A stretch of 64,000 nucleotides of DNA. Origin: Salirhabdus sp. Marseille-P4669. Lineage in GTDB: Bacteria > Bacillota > Bacilli > Bacillales > Alkalibacillaceae. The notes beneath the pieces are model-generated. The model was not told the DNA's origin. It was given only the letters and a program-made list of their open reading frames with translations, and searched no databases. Below, piece by piece: positions 18,126-26,725 of the stretch. The position numbers and the translations under genes were made by a program. Location of the stretch: contig NZ_OEQK01000001.1 of the NCBI RefSeq assembly GCF_900240405.1, positions 611,799 through 675,798 on the forward strand, given 5' to 3'. Numbering within the stretch: the first letter of the stretch is position 1; every line of letters begins with the position of its first letter.

Positions 18126-18140
18126 GGGGTATAGGTGAGA

Positions 18141-18172
18141 AGTCCAAACGTTGGGGGTTTGGGCTTTTTTTG
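18141..18172 (+). terminator. Terminator after galE-scrK
   Basis: AGTCCAAAC pairs with GTTTGGGCT (one G-U) and is followed by seven T. Repeat array 1 begins immediately after it. Confidence 0.85.
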
Positions 18173-18174
18173 TT

Positions 18175-18620
18175 TGGATTGGTTTGGTGGGAATTAATTT
18201 ATAATCATGCAGTAGGTGGGTGGGTGGAATTCATTAAGGTTTGCCTTTAATCATGCAGTTGGTGGATGGAATTCATTAGGATTTGCCTTTAATCATGCAG
18301 TTGGTGGGTGGAATCATTCAACATCGCACGATAATCATGCAGTAAATGGGTGGAATCATTCAAGATGCTGTAATAATCATTCAAGATGCTGTAATAATCA
18401 TTCAAGTGAGAGGGATCATTCAACAAGATGATATAATCATTCAGCAAATTAAATCAATTATTCAACATCACATCAACATTATCCAATTAATTATATTAAT
18501 CATCCAACATCCCGCCACAATCCTTCAACATATCAACTTAATCCTCCAACACGCCCCAAAAATCCTCAAAAATCCACAAAAAATCCCCCAAAAAACCGCA
18601 AAAATTCCACAATCTGCACC
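18175..18620. repeat. Array 1 of degenerate 21-base repeats
   Basis: No gene is supported here. The stretch consists of degenerate 21-base units; the clearest are two identical copies of AATCATTCAAGATGCTGTAA(T) at 18354-18374 and 18375-18395. On the minus strand the core reads TTGAATGATTATT, the same core as array 3 on the plus strand. The left end is G/T-rich (GGTGGGTGGGTGG) and the right end is C/A-rich (CACGCCCCAAAAATCC). Units near the left pair into 42-base dimers that contain CATGATTAAAGGCAAA on the minus strand. Confidence 0.85.
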
Positions 18621-18663
18621 TCTTTATTCGACATCGTATTTAGAAAATTACCATTTTTATATA

Positions 18664-18710
18664 TTGTCGGAAAACATTTTCTCGTATACAATGCTAAGAG
18701 ATAGCATCTC
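18664..18710 (+). promoter_or_regulatory. Promoter and inverted repeats before fucU operon
   Basis: TTGTCG (18664-18669), a 17-base spacer and TACAAT (18687-18692) form a good SigA promoter. Two overlapping inverted repeats, TGCTA-AGAGA-TAGCA (18692-18706) and GAGAT-AGC-ATCTC (18698-18710), lie at the expected start point. They could be an operator or a small 5' hairpin. Confidence 0.6.
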
Positions 18711-18728
18711 AAATAAGGAGGAACTCAA

Positions 18729-19163
18729 ATGTTAAAAGGAATCCCAAGTATTTTATCGCCTGAATTAGTGAAAGCGCTTTTAGAGATGGGGCATGGGGAT
18801 GAGCTTGTTATTGCAGATGGGAACTTTCCGGCAGCTACATGTGGAAAGCGATTGCTGCGTGCTGATGGGCATGGGGTACCAGAGCTGCTGGATGCGATTT
18901 TGCAGTTATTCCCGCTCGATACGACGTATAGCGAATATTCGGTTGCCCTTATGCAAGTAGAGCCAAATGATCCAACAGAGCCTACCATTTGGAAAGAATA
19001 TGAATCTATTATTCAAAAGCATGATACTAAGTTCAAAGAGTTTGCGTTTGAAAATCGCTTTGATTTTTATGAGCGTGCAAAGGTAGCCTTTGCGGTGTTA
19101 GCAACAGGGGAATCGGCACTATATGCCAATATTATTATTAAAAAAGGTGTTGTAACCGAGTGA
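18729..19163 (+). CDS. fucU: L-fucose mutarotase (RbsD/FucU family)
   Basis: A 144-residue RbsD/FucU-fold protein. FucU interconverts the alpha and beta anomers of L-fucose so that the isomerase receives its preferred form. Family features are MLKGIPSILSPELVKALLEMGHGDELVIADGNFPA (residues 1-35) and the C-terminal alternating strand SALYANIIIKKG. Length fits FucU (about 140). AAGGAGG precedes the ATG. It is first in a three-gene run with an FGGY kinase (15 bases on) and an FSA aldolase. L-fucose isomerase 9 kb downstream supports FucU over RbsD. Confidence 0.88.
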   Translation: MLKGIPSILSPELVKALLEMGHGDELVIADGNFPAATCGKRLLRADGHGVPELLDAILQLFPLDTTYSEYSVALMQVEPNDPTEPTIWKEYESIIQKHDTKFKEFAFENRFDFYERAKVAFAVLATGESALYANIIIKKGVVTE

Positions 19164-19178
19164 AACGGAGGTTGAGAA

Positions 19179-20693
19179 ATGACAAAGTTTCTATTAGCCC
19201 ATGATATAGGCACAACTGGAAATAAAGCGACACTTTACGATCAAGATGGCAACTTAATCGCCAAAACGTTTTTTGCTTATGCCACTTATTTTCCTAAAGT
19301 GGGGTGGGCCGAGCAAAATCCGGAAGACTGGTGGAAAGCGGTTTGTGTATCAACCAAAAAATTAATTGACCAAGCATCCATTGCCCCTGCGCAAATTGCT
19401 AGTATTTCCTTTAGTGCACAAATGCAAGGCGTTGTATCTGTTGATGAAAATGGACAACCTCTCCGTCATGCCATGATCTGGGCAGATATGCGGGCCGAGC
19501 AGCAAGCAAATCAGCTAAGTGAAACGATTGGCTTTGCGGAAATTTATAATATAACAGGCCATCGCATTAGCTCATCCTATTCGGGAGCAAAAATGGTTTG
19601 GCTGAAGGAACACCAGCCAGACATCTATAAGCAAACCTATAAACATTTACATGCAAAGGATTACTTGATTTATAAACTTACTGGAAGGTTTGGCACCGAT
19701 TATTCCGATGCTAGTGGGATGAATTTGCTAGATATTCGCTCGAAGCAATGGTCATCTGCAATTTTGGAGGCGTGGGAAATCGATGAAGCAAAGCTGCCAG
19801 AGCTTTATCCTTCCTCACACGTACTTGGTGAAGTGACAAGTCAAGCCGCAAAAGAAACAGGCCTAACGCAAGGAACTCCTGTTGTAATGGGAGGAGGCGA
19901 TGGAAGCTGTGCCGCCCTTGGAGCAGGGATCATTGAGGATGGTGATATTTTTAATTATATTGGTTCCTCTTCATGGATTGCCTTAAGTAGCAATAAACCG
20001 GTACTAGACCCGGAAATGAAAACATTTAATTTTATCCATCTTGATGAGACGAAGTATTTGCCTTGTGGGACTATGCAGGCGGCAGGTGCCTCCTACCAAT
20101 GGGTACGAGATCAATTTTATCAAGATGCCAAGCTAGCGGAAAATCAGTCCATTTATGATTTGATGAATGAGGAAGCGGCGGGATCCATCCCTGGGGCCAA
20201 TAAGCTGCTATATTTACCGTATCTTCTCGGAGAGCGTTCCCCATGGTGGAATCCACAAGCAAAGGGCGCTTTTATCGGCATAAATATTAAGCATACCCGT
20301 GGTGACCTGGCAAGAGCAGCATTGGAAGGCATTACGATGAACCTACGCGTTATATTAGAGGCCTTCCGCAATGCAGGTCAAACGGTGGAGGAGATGTGGT
20401 TGTTTGGTGGAGGAGCAAAAAGTGCCCTTTGGCGACAAATATTAGCGGATGTTTATGGGGTGCAAATCAAGGTTCCAAAGCTATTAGATGAAACGACATC
20501 CATGGGTGCGGCCATTGCTGGTGGAGTTGGGGTTGGATTGCTGAAGGACTTTACGGTTGCGAAAAGCTGGGTAGATCAACAAGCGACTCATGCTCCGAAT
20601 AAGAGCAATCAAGCAATTTATGATAATATGTTTAATATTTTCAAGCGGTCCTATGAACAATTGGTTCCCATTTATAAAGAGTTACATGACTAA
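19179..20693 (+). CDS. FGGY-family carbohydrate kinase (xylulokinase-like)
   Basis: A 504-residue FGGY kinase with the N-terminal ATP fold (LAHDIGTTGNKATLYDQDG), the catalytic-type Asp in HAMIWADMRAEQQA, and the FGGY C-terminal signature region (ELWLFGGGAKSALWRQ-like, about 405-425; MGAAIAGGVGVG later). Sequence style is xylulokinase-like rather than fuculokinase or rhamnulokinase. It is followed 12 bases later by a fructose-6-phosphate-aldolase/transaldolase gene, so the pair may phosphorylate and cleave a ketose. The substrate cannot be fixed from sequence; D-xylulose, a fucose-related ketose or a hexulose are candidates. Confidence 0.85.
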   Translation: MTKFLLAHDIGTTGNKATLYDQDGNLIAKTFFAYATYFPKVGWAEQNPEDWWKAVCVSTKKLIDQASIAPAQIASISFSAQMQGVVSVDENGQPLRHAMIWADMRAEQQANQLSETIGFAEIYNITGHRISSSYSGAKMVWLKEHQPDIYKQTYKHLHAKDYLIYKLTGRFGTDYSDASGMNLLDIRSKQWSSAILEAWEIDEAKLPELYPSSHVLGEVTSQAAKETGLTQGTPVVMGGGDGSCAALGAGIIEDGDIFNYIGSSSWIALSSNKPVLDPEMKTFNFIHLDETKYLPCGTMQAAGASYQWVRDQFYQDAKLAENQSIYDLMNEEAAGSIPGANKLLYLPYLLGERSPWWNPQAKGAFIGINIKHTRGDLARAALEGITMNLRVILEAFRNAGQTVEEMWLFGGGAKSALWRQILADVYGVQIKVPKLLDETTSMGAAIAGGVGVGLLKDFTVAKSWVDQQATHAPNKSNQAIYDNMFNIFKRSYEQLVPIYKELHD

Positions 20694-20705
20694 AGGAGGA
20701 TGACA

Positions 20706-21362
20706 ATGGAGTTTTATGTAGATACAGCAAATATAGAGGAAATTAAAAAGGCATCACGAATGAAATTTTTAGATGGTGTAACGACCAATCCAAGTATTAT
20801 TGCAAAGGAAAAGCAAGAATTCAAAAGTAAAATAAGGGAAATTGCCGAGTATATTGACGGAAAAATTTGGTGTCAGGTTACTGGGAAAACAGCAGAGGAA
20901 ATGTACGATCAAGCAATTGAGATGAATACGTGGGGAAGAAAAATGGTTATTAAACTACCAATGACCTTTGAAGGCTTGGCAGCTGCCAGTGAGCTTGTAA
21001 AAAAAGATGTGGAAGTGAACATGACCCTCGTCTATTCATTGGCACATGTGGTGTTGGCGGCAAAAGCGGGTGTTGCTTACATTAGTCCTTATGTTGGTCG
21101 TGCAGATGATCATAGTTTAGATGGACAACGTTTCATTAGAGAATCCTTGACTACTATTCAGAACCTAAAGGCGGAAACGAAGGTAATTGGAGCGAGTATT
21201 CGTGGACCACAAACCGTTGTGGATTTAGCCAATGCAGGTGTGGATGCGATTACGATGTCCTATTCTACCTTTGAAAAAATGTTTCAATCGCCACTTACAG
21301 ATATTGGTTTGAACCAGTTTAGAAGCGATTGGGATACGTATTTGCGTACAATGGAATCGTAA
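20706..21362 (+). CDS. Fructose-6-phosphate aldolase / small transaldolase (FSA/TalC family)
   Basis: A 218-residue class I aldolase of the FSA/MipB/TalC group. It begins MEFYVDTANIEEIKKASRM, has GVTTNPSIIAKE (about 25-36), the Schiff-base Lys in MVIKLPMTFEG (about 85), and the C-terminal TMSYSTFEKMFQSPLTD. Start ATG 20706 gives correct spacing from AAAGGAGGA (20692-20700); the ATG at 20700 would overlap it. It could cleave fructose-6-phosphate-type ketoses or act as transaldolase. Co-transcription with the FGGY kinase suggests a peripheral sugar route rather than the housekeeping pentose-phosphate pathway. Confidence 0.88.
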   Translation: MEFYVDTANIEEIKKASRMKFLDGVTTNPSIIAKEKQEFKSKIREIAEYIDGKIWCQVTGKTAEEMYDQAIEMNTWGRKMVIKLPMTFEGLAAASELVKKDVEVNMTLVYSLAHVVLAAKAGVAYISPYVGRADDHSLDGQRFIRESLTTIQNLKAETKVIGASIRGPQTVVDLANAGVDAITMSYSTFEKMFQSPLTDIGLNQFRSDWDTYLRTMES

Positions 21363-21400
21363 TAATTATCTTTAAATTAAGATTATTTCAATTTTTATGT

Positions 21401-21429
21401 TGATTTCCTAATTTGCATTCGTTATAATC
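21401..21429 (+). promoter_or_regulatory. SigA-type promoter of ribose-type ABC importer
   Basis: TTGATT (21401-21406), 17 bases, TATAAT (21424-21429). The leader that follows is about 155 bases and holds two palindromic sites. Confidence 0.75.
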
Positions 21430-21448
21430 TAAACAATAAATCAAAAAT

Positions 21449-21462
21449 GTAAGTGCTTACAA
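21449..21462 (+). promoter_or_regulatory. cre-like palindrome downstream of promoter
   Basis: TGTAAGTGCTTACA is nearly palindromic and matches the cre consensus except for T instead of C at position 7. Lying 20 bases after the -10, it would act as a roadblock site for CcpA or another LacI-family protein. Confidence 0.55.
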
Positions 21463-21522
21463 TTCTGAAAAGTTTGAGAGTGTAAAGATCCCTGTTCAAA
21501 AGCATATTTTTTTATCGTAATT

Positions 21523-21536
21523 TGTTATCGGTAACA
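21523..21536 (+). promoter_or_regulatory. LacI-family operator, identical to the site before lacI
   Basis: TGTTATCGGTAACA is a near-palindrome of LacI-family type. The same 14 bases occur at 31635-31648 upstream of the lacI regulator gene. This links the two transcription units. Confidence 0.65.
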
Positions 21537-21590
21537 TAAATAACATGCAGGGATTATTTGCACCATACTTTAACAAAAGTAGGTGATGGA

Positions 21591-23093
21591 ATGAGTACGG
21601 TTTTACTGAAAATGGAGGGCATCTCAAAGGGTTTCCCTGGTGTTCAAGCGTTATCCAACGTACAGCTAGAGCTGAAAGAAGGAGAAGTTGTTGGTCTTGT
21701 TGGGGAAAATGGTGCTGGAAAATCAACAATGATGAAAATCTTAACCGGTATTTACCAAAAGGATGCTGGGAAGGTCCTGTATCAAGGTAAGGAAATTCAG
21801 TTATCCAATACGAAAGAAGCGCAGGAGATGGGGATTAGTATTATTCATCAGGAATTAAATCTAGCCCAGGATCTCACGGTTGCTCAAAATATCTTTATTG
21901 GACGAGAGCCACGGAAAGCATTCGGGATGTTGCTTGATGAAAAGAAGCTGAATGAGGATGCGCAAAGACTTTTTGACCAGCTAAATATTAACTTAAATCC
22001 AAAAGACTATGTTGCCGACCTCTCCGTAGCAAAGCAGCAAATGGTTGAAATAGCAAAGGCATTATCCTTTAACTCAAAGGTTTTAGTAATGGATGAGCCA
22101 ACCGCAGCGTTAACAGAAGCCGAAATAGATGCCTTATTCGTCATTATGGATAGGCTGAAAAAAGATGGTGTCGGTATCATTTACATATCTCACCGAATGG
22201 AAGAATTACAAAAGATAACCGATCGCATTACGGTAATGCGGGATGGAGAGTATATTGGTACCGTTAGCACAAAGGATACAACGATTGATGAAATCATTTC
22301 TATGATGGTTGGAAGACAAATCTATCAATCTTCTAAACCAGAAGTACACTCCAGCACAGAGGAACTGGTGCTAGAGGTTAAAAATCTAAATCGTGGAAAA
22401 GTGCTGAAGGATATTAACTTCCACTTGAAAAAAGGAGAAATCCTTGGCTTTGCTGGTTTAATGGGAGCTGGTCGAACGGAGGTAGCACGAGCAATCTTTG
22501 GTGCAGATTCCATCGACTCCGGTGAAATTCGGATAAACGGTAAACCAGTAAAAATCAAGTCTCCAAAAGATGCCGTTCAACACGGTATTGGGTATTTATC
22601 AGAAGACCGTAAACGCTTTGGATTAATGGTCGATATGGATGTGAAATCCAACATTGCAATCGCGACAATGGATTCCTTTTTAGGCGCGATTGGTTGGATG
22701 AAGGATAAAAAGATTAAAACTGTTTCTGAGGAAATGGTTGAAAAGCTAAAGGTTAAAACACCGAGTGTGCATCAAAATGTTCGAAACCTTTCTGGTGGGA
22801 ATCAGCAAAAGGTGGTTATCGCCAAATGGTTAACTCGAGATTGTGACATTTTAATCTTTGACGAGCCTACAAGAGGGATTGATGTTGGGGCAAAGGGTGA
22901 AATTTATAAGCTGTTAAATGAGCTAGCTGCGGAAGGAAAGTCGATCATCATGATTTCATCGGAGCTACCAGAGGTACTTCGGATGAGTCATCGGGTGATG
23001 GTGATGTGTGAAGGAAGAATTACTGGTGAGCTTTCCGCTGAAAACGCTTCCCAGGAATCAATAATGACATATGCAACGCAACGAATTGGATAG
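21591..23093 (+). CDS. Sugar ABC importer ATPase (RbsA-type, two nucleotide-binding domains)
   Basis: A 500-residue CUT2 ATPase with two fused ABC domains. The first has Walker A GENGAGKST (about 40) and Walker B LVMDEPTAAL; the second has the usual altered P-loop GLMGAGRTE, the signature LSGGNQQKVVIAKWL and IFDEPTRGIDVGAKGE. It energises pentose or 6-deoxyhexose uptake. ATG 21591 follows AGGTGATGGA. It is first of three importer genes. Homology points to ribose-type importers, while context suggests L-fucose. Confidence 0.93.
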   Translation: MSTVLLKMEGISKGFPGVQALSNVQLELKEGEVVGLVGENGAGKSTMMKILTGIYQKDAGKVLYQGKEIQLSNTKEAQEMGISIIHQELNLAQDLTVAQNIFIGREPRKAFGMLLDEKKLNEDAQRLFDQLNINLNPKDYVADLSVAKQQMVEIAKALSFNSKVLVMDEPTAALTEAEIDALFVIMDRLKKDGVGIIYISHRMEELQKITDRITVMRDGEYIGTVSTKDTTIDEIISMMVGRQIYQSSKPEVHSSTEELVLEVKNLNRGKVLKDINFHLKKGEILGFAGLMGAGRTEVARAIFGADSIDSGEIRINGKPVKIKSPKDAVQHGIGYLSEDRKRFGLMVDMDVKSNIAIATMDSFLGAIGWMKDKKIKTVSEEMVEKLKVKTPSVHQNVRNLSGGNQQKVVIAKWLTRDCDILIFDEPTRGIDVGAKGEIYKLLNELAAEGKSIIMISSELPEVLRMSHRVMVMCEGRITGELSAENASQESIMTYATQRIG

Positions 23094-23116
23094 ACGAAAT
23101 AGAGGGGGTTAAACGA

Positions 23117-24115
23117 ATGAAACCAGAAGTAAACAATCCTGAAATCGGGGAAAAACGAAAATCACCGTTCAAATCTGGTGCATTACAACAAATTTTAGCT
23201 TTTGCGAGTTTAATTGTTTTATTACTATTTTTCTCAATCGCTTCACCGAACTTCTTTGAATGGTCCAACCTAATGAACATCTTGCTTTCCACTTCTGTCA
23301 TTGGAATTCTAGCATTAGGTACAACCTTTGTCATTATTACTGGCGGGATTGACTTATCTGTTGGTACGGCGATGACATTAACTTCTGTTATGACTGGTGT
23401 ATTTATTACCTTCTGGGGTGTACCAACATTGCTTGGTGTATTCTTAGGGATTTTATCAGGTGGGGTTGCTGGGCTATTAGTAGGTTCAGCCGTTGCCAAG
23501 ATGAAAATTCCACCGTTTATTGCAACACTTGCGATGATGATGATAGCGAAAGGTTTAGCGCTTGTCATCTCTGGAACGAAACCAATTTACTTTACGGACT
23601 CACCAGGTTTTACAGATATTGCATTAGGCACCATGATCCCAGGAGTAGACATTCCAAATGCGGTCCTAATCTTCTTCTTAATGGCGATTGTCGGCTACAT
23701 CATTTTGAACAAAACAGCTGTAGGTCGTTACACATTCGCTATTGGAAGTAATGAGGAAGCAACAAGACTTTCAGGAGTAAACGTCGATCGTTGGAAAATC
23801 ATTATTTACTCGATTGCTGGTTTATTTACAGGTATTGCAGGGGTGCTAATGGCTGCTCGCCTAAATTCCGCACAGCCTGCACTTGGTATGGGGTATGAGT
23901 TAGAAGCAATTGCGGCAGTTGTAATTGGTGGAACGAGCTTAAGTGGTGGTAAAGGTACGATGGTAGGTACTGTGATTGGGGCACTAATTATGAGTGTTTT
24001 AACAAACGGTCTTCGTATTCTTTCCGTACCGCAGGAGTGGCAAACAGTTGTTGTAGGCTTTGTTGTAATTCTAGCGGTTTACGCAGACATTTTACGCCGT
24101 AGTAAAGCGAAATAA
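23117..24115 (+). CDS. Sugar ABC importer permease (RbsC-type)
   Basis: A 332-residue CUT2 permease with about 8-10 transmembrane helices. Typical segments are TFVIITGGIDLSVGTAM, RLSGVNVDRWK and AAVVIGGTSLSGGKGTMVGT. AGGGGG precedes the ATG. A single permease gene implies a homodimer. It lies 23 bases after the ATPase gene. Confidence 0.93.
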   Translation: MKPEVNNPEIGEKRKSPFKSGALQQILAFASLIVLLLFFSIASPNFFEWSNLMNILLSTSVIGILALGTTFVIITGGIDLSVGTAMTLTSVMTGVFITFWGVPTLLGVFLGILSGGVAGLLVGSAVAKMKIPPFIATLAMMMIAKGLALVISGTKPIYFTDSPGFTDIALGTMIPGVDIPNAVLIFFLMAIVGYIILNKTAVGRYTFAIGSNEEATRLSGVNVDRWKIIIYSIAGLFTGIAGVLMAARLNSAQPALGMGYELEAIAAVVIGGTSLSGGKGTMVGTVIGALIMSVLTNGLRILSVPQEWQTVVVGFVVILAVYADILRRSKAK

Positions 24116-24193
24116 AGCGAGCTACATCATTTTCGAATGGTATTAACTCCAATAATAGGAGTCTTATACAAACAAAATAAAGGGGAGATCAAT

Positions 24194-25174
24194 GTGAAAA
24201 AGTTCTTAATGTCATTGGTTGTATTGTTTTTCGCTTCCGTCGTACTAGCTGCATGTGGGGATGACGAAGCAGGCGGTTCCAACGAAGGAGGCGGCGATAG
24301 CGGTAAGCCGTATATCGCGATCGTATCGAAAGGATTCCAGCACCAATTCTGGCAAGCTGTTAAATCTGGTGCAGAACAAGCTGCTGAAGAATTTGACGTG
24401 GAAATTACATTTGAAGGTCCTGAAACAGAGCAGCAAGTAGATAAACAAATCGAAATGCTTCAATCGGCTCTAGATAAAAAGCCGGATGCAATCGGATTTG
24501 CTGCCCTAGATAGTCAAGCTTCTATTCCTTTACTACAGCAAGCAGATTCTGCAGGAATTCCTATCATTGCCTTTGACTCAGGGGTTGAAAGTGACATTCC
24601 ATTAGCAACAGCATCTACAGATAACTATGCGGCGGCTGCATTAGCTGCTGACAAGATGGCAGAGCTAATTGGAGAAGAAGGAAAAGTTGCCTTAGTGGTG
24701 CATGACCAAACAAGTGTTACTGGTATTGATCGTCGTGATGGTTTTGTTGAGACAATTGAAGAAAAATATCCAAATATTGAAATTGTAGACATTCAGTATG
24801 GTGGTGGGGACCATCTTAAATCGACAGATGCGGCAAAAGCAATTATGCAAGCACATCCAGATTTAAAAGGTATTTATGGCTCGAACGAAGGATCTGCAAT
24901 TGGTGTTGTGAACGCCGTTAAAGAAATGGGGAAAGAAGGCGAGCTTACCATCATCGGTTTTGACTCTAGTAAACCACAAATTGACGCGATTAAAGACGGC
25001 ACAATGGCTGGAGCAATTACTCAGAACCCAGTTGGAATTGGGTATGAAACAGTAAAAGCTGCTGTTGCGGCAATGAATGGCGAAGAGGTTGAAGAAGTAA
25101 TCGATACTGGATTCTATTGGTACGACAAAAACAATATTGAAGACGAAGAGATACAAGCAGTCATTTACGAATAA
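24194..25174 (+). CDS. Sugar ABC importer binding lipoprotein (RbsB-type)
   Basis: A 326-residue PBP1-fold lipoprotein. Start is GTG at 24194 with AAGGGGAG upstream; the longer open frame upstream would put foreign sequence before the signal peptide. The signal peptide ends VVLAAC with Cys21, then an acidic Gly/Ser linker. The mature domain begins KPYIAIVSKGFQHQFWQAV. It captures the sugar for the preceding permease and ATPase. The bound sugar is unknown; L-fucose fits the neighbours. Confidence 0.92.
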   Translation: MKKFLMSLVVLFFASVVLAACGDDEAGGSNEGGGDSGKPYIAIVSKGFQHQFWQAVKSGAEQAAEEFDVEITFEGPETEQQVDKQIEMLQSALDKKPDAIGFAALDSQASIPLLQQADSAGIPIIAFDSGVESDIPLATASTDNYAAAALAADKMAELIGEEGKVALVVHDQTSVTGIDRRDGFVETIEEKYPNIEIVDIQYGGGDHLKSTDAAKAIMQAHPDLKGIYGSNEGSAIGVVNAVKEMGKEGELTIIGFDSSKPQIDAIKDGTMAGAITQNPVGIGYETVKAAVAAMNGEEVEEVIDTGFYWYDKNNIEDEEIQAVIYE

Positions 25175-25180
25175 GAAGAT

Positions 25181-25256
25181 GTTGGAGGCATATGCCTCCA
25201 ACCATTCTATTGTTTTTTCTTCTTTCATTTGAATCAAGGAAAAATAATAGAATGGT
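25181..25256 (+). terminator. Paired overlapping hairpins after importer operon
   Basis: GTTGGAGGCATATGCCTCCAAC (25181-25202) is a perfect palindrome followed by a T-rich run, a terminator shape. Its end overlaps a second inverted repeat, ACCATTCTATT (25201-25211) with AATAGAATGGT (25246-25256). The two cannot both form fully, so partial readthrough into the fucose genes is possible. Confidence 0.6.
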
Positions 25257-25304
25257 GCACATGCACATTTCATAGCATGACTGTTAAAGAAAGGGGACTA
25301 CAAA

Positions 25305-26042
25305 ATGGGGCTTAATGGTCAAGTAGCTGTTGTTACCGGTGCAGGTAAAGGTGTTGGGAAAGAGACAGTAAAAGCATTTTTAAAAGAAAGCGTACATGTT
25401 ATTGCTGTTACGAGAAATGGGGATGACTTAGAGCAGCTAACGGAAGAAACGAAGGAAATCCAGGAAACCAATCAAGTCAAACTGATTCCTGTTGCAGGAG
25501 ATGTTTCCAAGGAGGAAACTGTGGAGAAAGTGATTGCCATTGTGAAGGAATCCTTTACCAAAGTAGATATGTTAATTAATAACGCTGGCATCGGCCGTTA
25601 TGGCAAGCTCGATGATTTAACGATTGACGATTATGATGCCATGATGAATAGCAATATGCGAAGTACCTTCCTCTTTACGAAAGCGATTCTTCCTTTCATG
25701 AAGGAACAAAAGTACGGTCATATTGTAAACATTGCTTCAGTTGCTGGGAAGAAGGGGTTACCGAATGAGACGATTTATTGTGCCACGAAATTTGCTCAAG
25801 TCGGTTTTGCTCAAGCGTTGGACGCAGAGGTGCGAGAGTTTGGAATAAAAGTAAGCAGCTTATGTCCTGGGGGAATTCATACAAACTTTGCGATGGGTAC
25901 TGGTAGAACACCAGAGGATCCTAGCCTAGAAAACTTCTTAGACGCTAGTGATGTGGTGGATGCCATTCTGTTTATCGTGAACCAGTCCCCTAAGAGCAGA
26001 GTGATTGAAATCTTTATGCGACCAATTTCAGAACCAATTTAA
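25305..26042 (+). CDS. Short-chain dehydrogenase/reductase (SDR)
   Basis: A 245-residue classical SDR. The NAD(P) site is VVTGAGKGVGKETV (about 8-21), NNAG is near residue 90, and the catalytic Tyr and Lys are in IYCATKFAQ (about 155-160). FabG-like in general sequence. It lies 17 bases before a class II aldolase gene, matching the aldolase plus dehydrogenase pairing that is fused in RhaEW at 32.2 kb. A role in handling L-lactaldehyde, or as a sugar dehydrogenase, is therefore plausible but inferred. Confidence 0.85.
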   Translation: MGLNGQVAVVTGAGKGVGKETVKAFLKESVHVIAVTRNGDDLEQLTEETKEIQETNQVKLIPVAGDVSKEETVEKVIAIVKESFTKVDMLINNAGIGRYGKLDDLTIDDYDAMMNSNMRSTFLFTKAILPFMKEQKYGHIVNIASVAGKKGLPNETIYCATKFAQVGFAQALDAEVREFGIKVSSLCPGGIHTNFAMGTGRTPEDPSLENFLDASDVVDAILFIVNQSPKSRVIEIFMRPISEPI

Positions 26043-26059
26043 GGATAGGAGGGATACCG

Positions 26060-26710
26060 TTGTCACAGGTAATAGAACAGTTAAAGCAATATGCGAACAA
26101 GATAGTCGATACGGGTCTAGTCGTAGGAGCAGGTGGAAACCTCAGTATGCGAGATGGAAACATTATGTACCTGTCTCCAAGCGGTTTCGACTTAAAAGAA
26201 ATAGAAGATCATCAATGGGTTCGAGTCCATATTGAGACTGGTGAAGTGTTGGATGACTTAAAACCATCCTCGGAAATTTTGATGCACCTGGAATGCTTTC
26301 GAAAAAGACCGGACATAACAGCAGTACTTCATGCTCACCCTAGCTACTCTGTAGGGGTGTCCTCAACAGGTCAAACCATTCCACCATTATTTCCAGATTA
26401 TCCGGCGATGGTGAAGAGTGTTGCGTATTTAGAATATATGATTCCAACCACACACGTCCTAGCAGATGCAGTGGCAGAGGTTATTGAAGAGAACGATGTG
26501 GTCGTGATGCGCAATCATGGGGTATTAACAGTCGGGAAAACAATGAAGGAAGCCTTCTTCTTTATGCAGCTAGTCGAAGAGTCTGCCAAAGTATTCACGA
26601 TTAGTCGTACAGTTGGAAATCCACGGATATTAACAGATGAAGAAGTGGAGGATTTGCGTAATCTATCATCCGAAAAGTATCGCCAAAAGCTTTTAAAGGA
26701 TGCAAAATAA
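26060..26710 (+). CDS. fucA: Class II aldolase, probable L-fuculose-1-phosphate aldolase
   Basis: A 216-residue class II aldolase/adducin protein. GAGGNLSMRDGN (about 23-34) is the phosphate-binding turn, the catalytic Glu is in PSSEILMHL, and zinc His ligands are in VLHAHPSYS and VVMRNHGVLTV. Start is TTG at 26060 with GGAGGG six bases upstream. FucA cleaves L-fuculose-1-phosphate to DHAP and L-lactaldehyde. The neighbouring kinase and L-fucose isomerase support this over ribulose-5-phosphate epimerase of the same fold. Confidence 0.85.
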   Translation: MSQVIEQLKQYANKIVDTGLVVGAGGNLSMRDGNIMYLSPSGFDLKEIEDHQWVRVHIETGEVLDDLKPSSEILMHLECFRKRPDITAVLHAHPSYSVGVSSTGQTIPPLFPDYPAMVKSVAYLEYMIPTTHVLADAVAEVIEENDVVVMRNHGVLTVGKTMKEAFFFMQLVEESAKVFTISRTVGNPRILTDEEVEDLRNLSSEKYRQKLLKDAK

Positions 26711-26725
26711 CGGGGTGTGTGAAGC

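Noticed and set aside
18175..18620. Repeat arrays considered as CRISPR
   Set aside because: No identical repeats with unique spacers: the whole 21-base unit is degenerate, with no cas genes or leader.
18346..18735. Open frame of about 129 codons with IIQ heptad-like repeats in array 1
   Set aside because: Same cause as above; it runs into the fucU start region and has no ribosome site.
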